64,000 nt of DNA. It comes from Aquabacterium commune (lineage in GTDB: Bacteria; Pseudomonadota; Gammaproteobacteria; Burkholderiales; Burkholderiaceae_C). The notes beneath the pieces were generated by a model that saw only the letters and a program-made list of their open reading frames with translations, was not told the origin of the DNA and did no database searches. The first letter of the stretch is position 1. The number at the start of each line of letters is the position of its first letter. Positions 8,260-18,112 of the stretch are shown here, in pieces. A program made the translations under genes and the position numbers. The stretch lies in NCBI RefSeq assembly GCF_004362855.1, contig NZ_SNXW01000006.1:186001-250000 (forward strand), written 5' to 3'.

Positions 8260-9966
8260 ATGCTCGCCAACCCCGCTCAGAAATACACCGCCTTCCCGCC
8301 CGTTGGCTTGAAAGACCGCACCTGGCCCGACCAGGTCATCAGCCAGCCCCCCGTGTGGATGAGCACCGACCTGCGCGACGGCAACCAGTCGCTCTTCGAG
8401 CCCATGAACGGCGAGAAGAAGCTGCGCATGTTCCAGACGCTGTGCGCCATCGGCTTCAAGGAAATCGAGGTGGCCTTCCCCTCGGCCTCGGACACCGACT
8501 TCAACTTCGTGCGCAAGCTCATCGAGGAAAACCTCATCCCTGAGGACGTGACCATCGAGGTGCTGACCCAGGCGCGCGAGCACCTGATCCGCCGCACGAT
8601 GGCGTCGGTGCGCGGCGCGAAGACGGCCATCGTCCACGTGTACAACGCGACCTCCAAGCCCTTCCGCGACATCGTGTTCAACATGAGCCGCGAAGAGGTG
8701 CGCGAGATGGCCGTGGCCGGGGTGAAGCTGGTGCGCGAGATCGCGGCCACGATGCCGGAAACCGAGGTCACCTTGGAGTACAGCCCCGAGACCTTCACCG
8801 GCACCGAGCTCGACTTCGCCTTGGAGGTGTGCGACGCCGTGACCGCCGCCTGGGGTGCCACGCCTGAGCGCAAGGTCATCTTGAACCTGCCGACCACGGT
8901 GGAGCTGACCACGCCCAACGTCTATGCCGACCAGATCGAGTGGATGCACCGCCACCTGGCCCGCCGCGACAGCGTGATCCTGAGCCTGCACCCGCACAAC
9001 GACCGTGGCACGGCAGTCGCCGCCGCCGAGCAGGGCCTGATGGCCGGCGCCGACCGCGTGGAAGGCTGCCTCTTCGGCAATGGCGAGCGCACGGGCAACG
9101 TGGACATCGTGACCCTGGCCATGAACATGTACACCCAGGGCGTGCACCCGGGCCTGGACTTCTCAGACATCAACGCCGTGGTGCGCACGGCCGAGCATTG
9201 CACGCAACTGCCCGTTCACCCCCGTCACCCTTACGCGGGCGATTTGGTTTTCACCGCCTTCTCGGGCTCCCACCAGGACGCCATCAAGAAGGGCTTCGCC
9301 GCACGGAACTCACGATGCTCCGAGGCGAGCGAGCAGCTGTGGAACGTGCCGTACTTGCCCATCGACCCGGCCGACCTCGGCCGCAGCTACGACTCCGTGA
9401 TCCGGGTCAACAGCCAGTCGGGCAAGGGCGGGGTGGCCTACCTGCTGGAGACGGACTTCGGCGTGGTGATGCCGCGGCGCATGCAGATCGAGTTTTCCGC
9501 GGTGGTGCAGCAGGTCACCGACACGCAGGGCGGTGAGCTCAGTTCGGCCGACATCTGGCGCATCTTCAGCGCCACCTACGTGAACCCGGCCGAGGCCGGC
9601 GGCCCCGACATCGCCTACCGCGGCCACCACCTGGCCGAGCAGGACGGCGGGCAGACGCTCGCGCTGACGGTGGCCATCGATGGGCAGGAGCGCGTGCTGA
9701 CCGGCCACGGCAACGGCCCCATCCACGCGGCGGTGCAGGCCTTCGCCTCCGCGGGCATCGCGGTGGAGGTGCACCACTACGAGGAGCGCTCGATGGCGTC
9801 CCCGCAGGGTCAGGACGACAGCAGCGGCAGCGCCCGGGCCTGCGCCATCGTCGAGGTGGGTTGCGGCGGCCGCGCCACGTTCGGGGCCGGCGTGGACGCC
9901 AACATCGTCACGGCCTCGCTGCGCGCGCTGTGCAGCGGCGTCGGGCGGGCGCGCCGCGCGGCCTGA
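8260..9966 (+). CDS. leuA: 2-isopropylmalate synthase, long (class II) form
   Basis: Condenses acetyl-CoA with 2-ketoisovalerate, the first step specific to leucine synthesis. The 568 residues match the longer LeuA type. The catalytic TIM barrel includes the metal and substrate motif LRDGNQ (38-43) and the [14 protein letters not shown] segment (about residues 244-257). A linker ([14 protein letters not shown]) leads to the C-terminal regulatory domain that binds leucine for feedback inhibition. ATG 8260 is chosen because family homology begins there; the open frame extends upstream without similarity. It is divergent from an Lrp-type gene. Confidence 0.96.
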   Translation: MLANPAQKYTAFPPVGLKDRTWPDQVISQPPVWMSTDLRDGNQSLFEPMNGEKKLRMFQTLCAIGFKEIEVAFPSASDTDFNFVRKLIEENLIPEDVTIEVLTQAREHLIRRTMASVRGAKTAIVHVYNATSKPFRDIVFNMSREEVREMAVAGVKLVREIAATMPETEVTLEYSPETFTGTELDFALEVCDAVTAAWGATPERKVILNLPTTVELTTPNVYADQIEWMHRHLARRDSVILSLHPHNDRGTAVAAAEQGLMAGADRVEGCLFGNGERTGNVDIVTLAMNMYTQGVHPGLDFSDINAVVRTAEHCTQLPVHPRHPYAGDLVFTAFSGSHQDAIKKGFAARNSRCSEASEQLWNVPYLPIDPADLGRSYDSVIRVNSQSGKGGVAYLLETDFGVVMPRRMQIEFSAVVQQVTDTQGGELSSADIWRIFSATYVNPAEAGGPDIAYRGHHLAEQDGGQTLALTVAIDGQERVLTGHGNGPIHAAVQAFASAGIAVEVHHYEERSMASPQGQDDSSGSARACAIVEVGCGGRATFGAGVDANIVTASLRALCSGVGRARRAA

Positions 9967-10286
9967 TCGGCGCCACCCCGGACGCCCCGACACGTCCTGC
10001 GCCCTCAGCCTGCCGGCCGCTTTTTGCGGCGGCGTCCGCGCTTGTCACGACAAGGCCGCCCCTTTTTGGGGCGAGCGCCGCACTTGGGGCGACGCGGTCG
10101 GCGGTCCGCGACCGAAGCGCCGATGTCGTCACTGCGACGCGGGTTTTGTCCATGACTTGGCTCAAGTTGTGGCGTGGACCGTCGAAAGCCCCTGGGTTGG
10201 ACCTTCGCTTCCGCCGGAGGAGTGACGCGCGGCGTGCCCGTGTGCACGGCGGGCGCCCCTTTGCATCGCCAGAGAGTGAGACCGCC
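9967..10286. other. 320-bp intergenic spacer, hairpin-rich
   Basis: No gene is supported here. It holds three inverted repeats: GCCGC-T5-GCGGC (10016-10030), CGCCCC-T5-GGGGCG (10057-10073), and CGGTCG / CGACCG (10095-10114). The first two carry the T run in the loop, so they are not standard terminators. A candidate sigma-28 promoter lies at 10162-10188. Confidence 0.7.
10162..10188 (+). promoter_or_regulatory. Candidate sigma-28 (FliA) promoter for the chemoreceptor
   Basis: TCAAGTTG, an 11-bp spacer, then GTCGAAAG. This compares with the flagellar consensus TAAAGTTT-N11-GCCGATAA with 6 of 8 and 5 of 8 matches and exact spacing. It lies about 100 bp upstream of the chemoreceptor start. Confidence 0.4.
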
Positions 10287-12104
10287 ATGCCCGCTGCCAC
10301 CGCGCCCTTGAAGATCTCCACCCGCCTCGCGCTCGGCTTTGGCGCCGTGGTGGCCCTGGCGGCGGGCATCGTGGCCTTCGCAGCGGTGGCGCTGCACGAC
10401 CTTGACCGCAACGTTGACGAATTGGCGCACGACCGCATGGTGAAAGTGGCGGAGTTCTGCGAGGTGCGCGACAACATGCAGACCATTGGGCGCCTGTCCC
10501 GCAACGTCATGCTCAACCCGGAGCCGAGCTTCGTGGCGTCTGAGAAGGACCGCATCGCCAAGCTGCGGGCGCGCAACAGCGCGTTGCTGGCCACCTTGGA
10601 CAAGCAGATCGTGTTGCCCCAGGGGCGCGCCTATTTCAAGGTCATCACCGACACCCACGCTGCTTACAACGCCGCGCTGGACCGCGCCGTCGAGATGGCC
10701 CTGGCCGGTGACACGGCAGGAGCGGGCAAGTTCCTCTTCAGCGACGTGCGCCAGTTGCAGGACGGCGTTTTCGAGGCGGTGGACGCCTCGCGCAACATGC
10801 AGCAGACCATCGCCGACGACCTCGTGCGCGTCAGCAAGGAAGAGACGGTCTTCGCCATCGGGCTGATGAGCGGCCTGGCGGTGCTGATGGCCATGGTCGG
10901 AGCGGCGGTGGCCTGGCTGACAACCCGCAACCTGTCGAAGTCGCTGGGGGCGGAGCCGGCCGGGTTGTGCGACGCCGTGGCCCATGTGGCCGACGGTGAC
11001 CTCGCCCACCCCCTGCCTGTGGCGGCGGGCGACACCAGCAGCGTGCTGGCCAATGTGGCGCGCATGCAGTCCAGCCTGATCCGGGTGGTGTCCCATGTGC
11101 GCGAGAACGCCGAGAGCGTGGCCACGGCCAGCTCGCAGATCTCCCAGGGCAACACCGACCTGAGCCAGCGCACCGAGGAGCAGGCCAGCGCGCTCGAAGA
11201 AACCGCGGCCACCATGGAGCAGCTCGGCGCGACCGTGCGCACCAACGCCGACAGCGCCCGCCAGGCCAACCAGATGGCCCAAGGGGCTTCGTCTGTGGCG
11301 GCGCAAGGCGGTGAGGTGTTCGGGCGGGTGGTCACGACCATGCAGGGCATCAGCGACAGCAGCCGCAAGATCGGCGACATCATCGGCGTGATCGACGGCA
11401 TTGCCTTCCAGACCAACATCCTGGCGCTGAACGCCGCCGTGGAAGCGGCCCGTGCCGGTGAACAGGGCCGCGGCTTCGCGGTGGTGGCCGGTGAGGTGCG
11501 CACCCTGGCTCAGCGCAGTGCCGACGCCGCGCGGGAGATCAAGGCGCTGATCGGCCGCAGCGTCGATCAGGTCGAGCAAGGCGGCGCCCTGGTGGACGAG
11601 GCGGGCAAGACCATGGCCGAGATCGTCGCGTCCATCCAGCGGGTCAGCGACATCGTGGGCGAGATCTCCGCGGCCAGCGTGGAGCAAAGCTCGGGCGTGC
11701 AGCAGGTCGGCGAGGCCGTCAATCAGATGGACCGCGCCACGCAGCAAAACGCAGCCCTGGTCGAGGAAAGCGCCGCCGCGGCCGAGAGCCTGAAGACCCA
11801 GGCGCAGCAACTGGTGGCGGCGGTGGCGGTGTTCCAGCTGTCGCAGCATGGTGCGGCGGTGGCGGGGCATGCACTTGCCCGCAGCCCACAGGCACACTCA
11901 GCCCCTGCGCCTGCCTTGGCCCCCGTGTCCGCCCGGATGCAGCGTCAAGCGCCAGCGCTCAGCCAGCCTGCGCAGGACAAGGCCGCGCCGAAACCCGTGC
12001 AACCGCACCAGCAACCACACCAGCAATCGTCACACGCGGCCGCCAAGGCCAAGCCTGCCCTGCAGACCGCTGTCGCCGACGACGACCACTGGGAAACCTT
12101 CTGA
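10287..12104 (+). CDS. Methyl-accepting chemotaxis protein
   Basis: A transmembrane chemoreceptor that controls CheA through CheW. ATG 10287 gives 605 residues. The first membrane helix covers about residues 14-37, a helical periplasmic sensor about 38-186, and the second membrane helix about 188-211. A HAMP-like linker leads to the coiled-coil signalling domain with the conserved hairpin tip (residues about 368-417, [20 protein letters not shown]). The tail is rich in Gln, Pro and His and ends in His-Trp-Glu-Thr-Phe (601-605), closely matching the NWETF tether that recruits CheR and CheB in high-abundance receptors. The ligand is unknown. The gene is monocistronic. Confidence 0.95.
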   Translation: MPAATAPLKISTRLALGFGAVVALAAGIVAFAAVALHDLDRNVDELAHDRMVKVAEFCEVRDNMQTIGRLSRNVMLNPEPSFVASEKDRIAKLRARNSALLATLDKQIVLPQGRAYFKVITDTHAAYNAALDRAVEMALAGDTAGAGKFLFSDVRQLQDGVFEAVDASRNMQQTIADDLVRVSKEETVFAIGLMSGLAVLMAMVGAAVAWLTTRNLSKSLGAEPAGLCDAVAHVADGDLAHPLPVAAGDTSSVLANVARMQSSLIRVVSHVRENAESVATASSQISQGNTDLSQRTEEQASALEETAATMEQLGATVRTNADSARQANQMAQGASSVAAQGGEVFGRVVTTMQGISDSSRKIGDIIGVIDGIAFQTNILALNAAVEAARAGEQGRGFAVVAGEVRTLAQRSADAAREIKALIGRSVDQVEQGGALVDEAGKTMAEIVASIQRVSDIVGEISAASVEQSSGVQQVGEAVNQMDRATQQNAALVEESAAAAESLKTQAQQLVAAVAVFQLSQHGAAVAGHALARSPQAHSAPAPALAPVSARMQRQAPALSQPAQDKAAPKPVQPHQQPHQQSSHAAAKAKPALQTAVADDDHWETF

Positions 12105-12137
12105 GCCTGAGCCTGAGCCTGGAACTGAGCCAGGGCC

Positions 12138-12773
12138 TCAGCGTCTGCCCTGCAGCAGTTGGGCCACAGCCGCGATGGCGATGACCGCGGGCGCCTTGCC
12201 CACGATGCCGGGCAGGCCGATGGGGCAGACCAGGCGCTCCAGCGTGGCCTGAACGGCGGCGTCGTGGGTGCCCAGTCCTCTGAGCTGCCCACCGATTTGT
12301 TCGATGAAACGCGCGCGCTTGGTCTGGGAGCCCAGCATGCCCAGGAAGGCGAAATCACCGCGCGCCAGGATGGCCTGCACGATGGGCAAGTCCACCGCGT
12401 GGCGGTGGGTCAGCACCAGGTGACAGGCACCTGGCGGCGCCTTGGCCACTTCGGCCACCGCGTCGTCGGTGAGCAGGTGCTGTATGCGCACGGGCAGGCC
12501 TGGGGGGGCAGACTCCGGTGCGTTGAACGAGAGCTCGGTGTTGTCGCAGCGCGCATCGATCCAGCGCACGGTGCAATCGACATCGACCAGCAGCCTCACG
12601 ATGGCCCGGCCGACCGGTCCGGCGCCATGCAGTTCCAGGTGGAAGCGCGGGGCGGGCCGGTCTTCGTCGGTGTCGTGCGGGATGAGGGCTGTCAAGGGGT
12701 GGTGAAAAGGCGTCAAGGGCGTCAAGGCGGCAAGGGGCGGGCGGCGAAGTGGGCATCGGCACGGCCTCATCAT
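12138..12773 (-). CDS. xdhC: XdhC-family protein lacking the N-terminal XdhC/CoxI domain
   Basis: XdhC proteins deliver sulfurated molybdenum cofactor to xanthine dehydrogenase. This 211-residue product has the C-terminal Rossmann part (LELHGAGPVGRAIVRLL, then LVLTHRHAVDLPIVQAIL and FLGMLGSQTKRARF). The N-terminal domain found in full-length proteins of about 250-300 residues is absent. No coding for that domain appears upstream, since guaD starts 66 bp away on the other strand. The first 45 residues look unlike the family, so the start is uncertain. No xdhA or xdhB is in the window. Confidence 0.8.
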   Translation of the reverse strand: MMRPCRCPLRRPPLAALTPLTPFHHPLTALIPHDTDEDRPAPRFHLELHGAGPVGRAIVRLLVDVDCTVRWIDARCDNTELSFNAPESAPPGLPVRIQHLLTDDAVAEVAKAPPGACHLVLTHRHAVDLPIVQAILARGDFAFLGMLGSQTKRARFIEQIGGQLRGLGTHDAAVQATLERLVCPIGLPGIVGKAPAVIAIAAVAQLLQGRR

Positions 12774-12839
12774 ACGGAGGCGCTCACCCCGCCCGGTGCC
12801 TGTCAACCCCAGAGCGGCCCACCCGACCGCGTCACCCCC

Positions 12840-14288
12840 ATGCCCCTTGCCACAACCGCCCATCCAGCCAGCCAGGCCCCCAACGCCAGCCAAAGCCCCA
12901 GCCAAAGCCAGAGCGGCCACGCCGCCCCCGAGCGCCTGGTGCTGCGCGCCGATGTGCTGGACTTCACCGCCGACCCGGGTTTTGCCCCGCCTGCCGAAGC
13001 CCCCGGCGTGCGCTGGCGGCCCGACCACCGCGTGTGCGTCGAGGCCGGGCGCATCGTCGCCGTGCTGCCCGCCGCACAGGCCCTGCCCGAGGGGTGGGCC
13101 AGCGTGCCCGAGCAGGACCACCGCGGCCGCCTGCTGCTGCCGGGTTTCATCGACACCCATGTGCACTGCCCGCAGCTCGACGTCATCGCCAGCCACGGTG
13201 CCGAGTTGCTGGACTGGCTCAACACCTGCACCTTCCCGGCCGAGCGCCGTTACGCCGACCCTGCCGTTTCGTGCGACGGTGCCGAGCGCTTCCTGAAGGC
13301 CTTGTGGGCGCACGGCACGACCAGCGCGGTGGTGTTCCCCACGGTGCACAAGGTCAGCGCCGAGGCCCTGTTCGAGGCGGCCGACGCCCAGCACATGCGC
13401 CTGGTCACGGGCAAGGTGCTGATGGACCGCTTCGCGCCCGAGGGCCTGCTGGACGATGCGGCCGATGTGACCGTGGCCGAACGCGATTGCGCCGACCTCA
13501 TCGCCCGCTGGCATGGCCGGGGGCGGCTGGCGTACGCCGTGACGGTGCGCTTCGCGGCCACCAGCACGCCGGCGCAACTGGCCATGGCCGGGCGGCTGTG
13601 CCATAGGCATGCGGGGCAGCCAGGAGCGCCGGGTGTCTTCATGCAGACCCACGTGGCCGAGAACCGCGCCGAGGTCGATTGGGTGATGTCGCTGTTCCCC
13701 GAGGCGCGCAGCTACCTCGGTGTGTACGAGCGCGCTGGCCTGCTGGGGCCTCGCGCCGTGCTGGCCCATGGCATCTGGCTGGACGCCGAAGACCGCGCGG
13801 TGCTGCGCGCGCACGGTGCCCAGATCGCCCACTGCCCCAGCTCCAACCTCTTCCTGGGCAGCGGCCTGTTCGACTGGGCGCAGGCGCAGCGCGAGGGCCT
13901 GCGCGTCAGCCTCGCCAGCGACGTGGGCGGCGGCACCAGCCTGTGCCTGCTGCGCAACATGGGCGACGCCTACAAAATCCAGGCGCTGCAGGGCACCCGC
14001 CTGAGCGCCTGGAAGGCCTTGCACGCGGCCACCTTGGGCGCGGCCGAGGCGCTGGGCCTGGGCAGCGAAATCGGCCGCATCGAGCCCGGCTGCATGGCCG
14101 ACATCGCTGTGTGGGACTGGGCCGTGGGCGAAGTGGCCCGGCACCGCGATGCCATCGCCTGCGAGGCTGGGGATGGCTCTGTGGCCACCCTGCACCCGCG
14201 CGCCTTCGCCTGGATGACCCTGGGCGACGAGCGCAACCTGGTGGGGGCCTGGGTGGCCGGGCGCCAGGTGTTCGCGCGCGAAACGTGA
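12840..14288 (+). CDS. guaD: Guanine deaminase
   Basis: Hydrolyses guanine to xanthine and ammonia in purine salvage and catabolism. The 482 residues show amidohydrolase metal ligands: His107-Val-His109 after PGFIDT, THVAEN near residue 280, HCPSSN near 331, and ASDVGGG near 358. ATG 12840 is chosen because the conserved region starts soon after. A Ser/Gln/Pro-rich stretch at residues 11-27, encoded by degenerate short repeats, precedes it. It is divergent from xdhC, consistent with feeding xanthine to xanthine dehydrogenase. An 11-bp tandem repeat begins at the stop codon. Confidence 0.95.
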   Translation: MPLATTAHPASQAPNASQSPSQSQSGHAAPERLVLRADVLDFTADPGFAPPAEAPGVRWRPDHRVCVEAGRIVAVLPAAQALPEGWASVPEQDHRGRLLLPGFIDTHVHCPQLDVIASHGAELLDWLNTCTFPAERRYADPAVSCDGAERFLKALWAHGTTSAVVFPTVHKVSAEALFEAADAQHMRLVTGKVLMDRFAPEGLLDDAADVTVAERDCADLIARWHGRGRLAYAVTVRFAATSTPAQLAMAGRLCHRHAGQPGAPGVFMQTHVAENRAEVDWVMSLFPEARSYLGVYERAGLLGPRAVLAHGIWLDAEDRAVLRAHGAQIAHCPSSNLFLGSGLFDWAQAQREGLRVSLASDVGGGTSLCLLRNMGDAYKIQALQGTRLSAWKALHAATLGAAEALGLGSEIGRIEPGCMADIAVWDWAVGEVARHRDAIACEAGDGSVATLHPRAFAWMTLGDERNLVGAWVAGRQVFARET

Positions 14289-14317
14289 ACAAGGCGTGAA
14301 CAAGGCGTGAACAAGGC
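14285..14317 (+). repeat. 11-bp tandem repeat at the end of guaD
   Basis: Three perfect copies of GTGAACAAGGC, the first including the guaD stop codon, followed by a degenerate fourth copy (ATGAACAAGGG) at 14319-14329. It is probably a slippage product. Confidence 0.9.
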
Positions 14318-14464
14318 CATGAACAAGGGCATGTTCACCCCGTGAAACCTCGCAAGCAGGTTTGATCTGGGCGGCCTACACTGGGTCCGTCACAGGGTTC
14401 CGGCTGCACGATGGCCCGTCCTGTTTTGCGGGATGCCGTCGTGCGACCGACTCAGGAGGTCGTC

Positions 14465-17400
14465 ATGAACGCGCCACTCCCCGCCGAGGTGCTCCGCGCC
14501 TTGTCTTCGCTGTCACTGGAAGACAAATACACGCTGGAGCGCGGCCAGGCCTTCATGAGCGGGATCCAGGCGCTGGTGCGTCTGCCCATCCTGCAGCACA
14601 CCCGCGATGCGCTGGACGGCTTGAACACCGCCGGCTTCATCAGCGGCTACCGTGGCTCGCCCCTGGGCGGCTACGACCAGGCCTTGTGGAAGGCCCGCGA
14701 GCACCTGGGCAAGCACCACATTGTTTTCCAGCCGGGCGTCAACGAAGAGCTCGGCGCCACTGCCGTGTGGGGCACGCAGCAACTGGCGCTGACACCGGGG
14801 CCGCAGCGCTTCGACGGTGTTTTCGGCCTGTGGTACGGCAAGGGGCCGGGCGTGGACCGCTGCGGCGATGTCTTCAAGCACGCCAACATGGCGGGCACCT
14901 CTCGGCATGGGGGCGTGGTGGCCGTGGCCGGCGACGACCACACGGCCAAGAGCTCGTCCATCGCCCACCAGAGCGACCACATCTTCAAGGCCTGTGGCTT
15001 TCCGGTGTTCTTCCCCAGCAACGTGCAGGAAATCCTCGACCTCGGCCTGCACGCCTTCGCCATGAGCCGCTTTGCCGGCGTGTGGACGGCGCTCAAGACC
15101 ATCCAGGAGGTGGTGGAGTCGGCCACGACGGTGTCGGTGGATCCGGACCGCGTGCGCATCGTCCTGCCCGGTGATTTCGACATGCCCGAAGGCGGCGTGC
15201 ACATCCGCTGGCCGGACGCGCCGCTGGCCCAGGAAGCCCGCCTGATGGACCACAAGTGGTACGCGGCCCTGGCCTATGTGCGCGCCAACCGCCTCAACCA
15301 CACGGTGCTGGACAGCGAAGGCGCGCGGCTGGGCGTGATGGCCAGCGGCAAGGCCTGGAATGACCTGCGCCAGGCCCTGCACGACCTGGGGCTGGATGAC
15401 GACGCTTGCCGTGCGCTCAAGCTGCGCCTGCACAAGGTGGCGGTGGTCTGGCCGCTGGAGGCCAGCCTGACGCGCGAGTTCGCCCAAGGCCTGCAAGAGA
15501 TCCTGGTGGTGGAAGAAAAGCGCCAGATGATCGAGTACCAGCTCAAGGAGGAGCTCTACAACTGGCGCGAGGATGTGCGTCCCAATGTGCTGGGCAAGTT
15601 CAGCGAAGGCGAGGGCGACCTGACGGGTGGCGAGTGGTCGCACCCGCACCCGGCCAGCCGCTGGCTCCTGCGCGCCCAGGCCGACCTGAACCCGGCGCTG
15701 ATCGCCAAGGCCCTGGCCCAGCGCCTGGAGCGCCTGGGCCTGCTGCGCGACGCGCCCTCGCACCTGCGCGAACGCATCGCCGAACGCCTGCGCGTGATCG
15801 ACGCCAAGGAGGCTGCGCTGGCCCAGGGCAACGCAGCCGGCGCCAGCCCTGAGCGCGCGCCCTGGTTCTGCAGCGGCTGCCCGCACAACACCTCCACCCG
15901 CGTGCCGGAAGGCTCGCGGGCCATGGCCGGCATCGGCTGCCACTACATGGCGCAGTGGATGGACCGCAACACCGGCATGGTCACGCAGATGGGCGGCGAG
16001 GGCGTGGCTTGGGTCGGCCAGGCGCCCTTCACCGACGAGCCGCACGTTTTCGTCAACCTGGGCGATGGCACCTACTTCCACTCCGGCCTCCTGGCCATCC
16101 GCCAGGCCATCGCGGCCAAGGTCAACATCACCTACAAGGTCCTTTACAACGACGCGGTGGCCATGACGGGCGGCCAGCCCATCGACGGCAACCTCAGCGT
16201 GGCGGCGATGACGCGCGAGTTGGACGCGGAAGGCGTGCGCCGCATCGTGGTGGTGACCGACGACCGCGGCCGCTATGCCCAGGTGCATGACCTGGCCGCC
16301 GGCGTCGAGCTGCGCCACCGCGACGACCTCGACGACGTGCAACGCGAACTGCGCCAGACGCCTGGCTGCACCGTGCTGATCTACGACCAGACCTGCGCCA
16401 CCGAGAAGCGCCGCCGCCGCAAGCGCGGCACGCTGGCCGCGGCCCCGGCGCGCGTCGTCATCAACGAGCTGGTGTGCGAGGGCTGCGGCGACTGCACCGT
16501 GCAGTCCAATTGCCTGAGCGTCGAGCCGGTGAATACCCCTCTGGGCCGCAAGCGCCGCATCAACCAGAGCAGCTGCAACCAGGACCTGTCCTGCGTCAAG
16601 GGCATGTGCCCCAGCCTGGTGAGCATCGAAGGCGGGCGCCTGCGCCAGCCCAAAGCCGCCACCGGCTTGCCCGAACTGGCCCACCTGCCGCCGTTGCCCG
16701 AGCCCCGCTTGCCCGATGCCAGCCGCGCCTGGGGCATCGTGGTGGCTGGCATTGGCGGCACGGGCGTCATCACCATCGGGCAGCTGCTGGGCATGGCGGC
16801 CCACCTGGAAGGCCGGGGCGTGGTCACGCAGGAAGCGGCTGGCCTCGCTCAAAAGGGCGGCGCCACCTGGAGCCATGTGCAGATCGCCGACCGGCCCGAG
16901 GCCATCTTCACCACCAAGGTGGGCACGGCCGAGGCCGACCTGGTGATGGGCTGCGACCCCATCGTCACGGCCTTGCCGGCGACGCTGGCGGTGATGCGGG
17001 CCGGGCGCACGCACATCGCCCTCAACACCCACCACACGCCCACCGCCGCGGCCATGACCCAGCCCGACTGGCACTACCCCGGCGCGCAGTGCGACCACGT
17101 GCTCGCCGATGCCGTGGGGCACGGCGCCGACGCCATCGCCCGCCTGGACACCGTGGCCCTGGCGGAGAAACTGCTGGGCGATGCGATTTACGCCAACCCG
17201 ATGATGCTGGGCTTTGCCTGGCAAAAGGGCTGGGTGCCGCTGAGCCTGCAAGCGCTGACGCGCGCCATCGAGCTCAACGCCGTGCAGGTGGAGCGCAACC
17301 TGCAGGCCTTCGCCTGGGGGCGCCATGCCGCCCACGACCCGGCCCGCATGGCCAGGCTCTTGCTGCCGGCGCAGCCGGTGCAGTGGTTCCCGCGGGCGGG

Positions 17401-18112
17401 CGGCCAGGGTGTGCCGGACGGCGGCGCACCAGACAGCCTCGACGCCATCGTGCAACGCCGCATGGCCCACCTCACCGACTACCAAAGCGCGGCCTACGCG
17501 GCGCGCTACGAGGCCTGGGTGACGCGGGTGGGCGAGGCCGAGGCCATGCTGGGCGGCCAGCGCCTGACCCGCGCGGTGGCACTGCAGCTGTTCCGCCTCA
17601 TGGCCATCAAGGACGAGTACGAGGTGGCGCGCCTGCTGAGCTCTGACGCCTTCCGCCAACAGGTGGCGACGCAGTTCGAGGGGGATTGGCGCATGGTCTG
17701 GCACCTGGCGCCTCCTGCGCTGGGCGAAGGCGCAGGGAAGGGTCAACCCGGCGCCCGGCCGGCCAAGCGCGCCTTCGGCCCCGCGTGGGCGCCGCTGCTG
17801 CACGGCCTGGCCTGGGCCCGGCGCCTGCGCAACACTTGGCTGGACCCGCTGCGCTTGAGCCACACCCGCCGCGAGGAGTTGGCCACGCTGGCGGCCTACG
17901 AGGCCTTGCTGACACGCCTGCTGGCCGGCTTGCGCGCCGACACGCTGAACGAAGCCTGCGAACTGGCCGAATCGGCCGAGGCCATCAAGGGATTCGGCGT
18001 GGTGCGACAGGCGCATGCCGCGCCGGTGCTGGCGCGCTGGCAGGCTTTCAGCGGCTTCGGTGACCTTGCCGGGTTCAGCGCGCCTGGCAGTCCAGACCGT
18101 AGGAGCGCTTGA
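14465..18112 (+). CDS. Indolepyruvate ferredoxin oxidoreductase, fused form
   Basis: Oxidatively decarboxylates aryl-2-oxo acids such as indolepyruvate to aryl-acetyl-CoA, reducing an iron-sulfur acceptor. An ATG at 14465 follows a perfect AGGAGG. The 1215 residues fuse all subunits. The pyrimidine-binding domain begins near residue 58 (GYRGSPLGGYDQAL) and the thiamine diphosphate domain near 480-590 (NLGDGTYFHSG). A 4Fe-4S-type cysteine region lies near 668-725 (CEGCGDC, CVKGMC). The gamma domain begins near 752 (GIGGTGVITIGQLLGMAA), and a long C-terminal domain follows. It appears monocistronic and overlaps the DUF2314 gene by 38 bp at the 3' end. Confidence 0.93.
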   Translation: MNAPLPAEVLRALSSLSLEDKYTLERGQAFMSGIQALVRLPILQHTRDALDGLNTAGFISGYRGSPLGGYDQALWKAREHLGKHHIVFQPGVNEELGATAVWGTQQLALTPGPQRFDGVFGLWYGKGPGVDRCGDVFKHANMAGTSRHGGVVAVAGDDHTAKSSSIAHQSDHIFKACGFPVFFPSNVQEILDLGLHAFAMSRFAGVWTALKTIQEVVESATTVSVDPDRVRIVLPGDFDMPEGGVHIRWPDAPLAQEARLMDHKWYAALAYVRANRLNHTVLDSEGARLGVMASGKAWNDLRQALHDLGLDDDACRALKLRLHKVAVVWPLEASLTREFAQGLQEILVVEEKRQMIEYQLKEELYNWREDVRPNVLGKFSEGEGDLTGGEWSHPHPASRWLLRAQADLNPALIAKALAQRLERLGLLRDAPSHLRERIAERLRVIDAKEAALAQGNAAGASPERAPWFCSGCPHNTSTRVPEGSRAMAGIGCHYMAQWMDRNTGMVTQMGGEGVAWVGQAPFTDEPHVFVNLGDGTYFHSGLLAIRQAIAAKVNITYKVLYNDAVAMTGGQPIDGNLSVAAMTRELDAEGVRRIVVVTDDRGRYAQVHDLAAGVELRHRDDLDDVQRELRQTPGCTVLIYDQTCATEKRRRRKRGTLAAAPARVVINELVCEGCGDCTVQSNCLSVEPVNTPLGRKRRINQSSCNQDLSCVKGMCPSLVSIEGGRLRQPKAATGLPELAHLPPLPEPRLPDASRAWGIVVAGIGGTGVITIGQLLGMAAHLEGRGVVTQEAAGLAQKGGATWSHVQIADRPEAIFTTKVGTAEADLVMGCDPIVTALPATLAVMRAGRTHIALNTHHTPTAAAMTQPDWHYPGAQCDHVLADAVGHGADAIARLDTVALAEKLLGDAIYANPMMLGFAWQKGWVPLSLQALTRAIELNAVQVERNLQAFAWGRHAAHDPARMARLLLPAQPVQWFPRAGGQGVPDGGAPDSLDAIVQRRMAHLTDYQSAAYAARYEAWVTRVGEAEAMLGGQRLTRAVALQLFRLMAIKDEYEVARLLSSDAFRQQVATQFEGDWRMVWHLAPPALGEGAGKGQPGARPAKRAFGPAWAPLLHGLAWARRLRNTWLDPLRLSHTRREELATLAAYEALLTRLLAGLRADTLNEACELAESAEAIKGFGVVRQAHAAPVLARWQAFSGFGDLAGFSAPGSPDRRSA

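Noticed and set aside
10016..10073. Rho-independent terminators after leuA
   Set aside because: The T5 runs are in the loops, not after the stems, so they do not fit the terminator model.
14285..14335. Possible CRISPR-like array
   Set aside because: The units are 11 bp, directly tandem and without spacers, and no cas genes are present.
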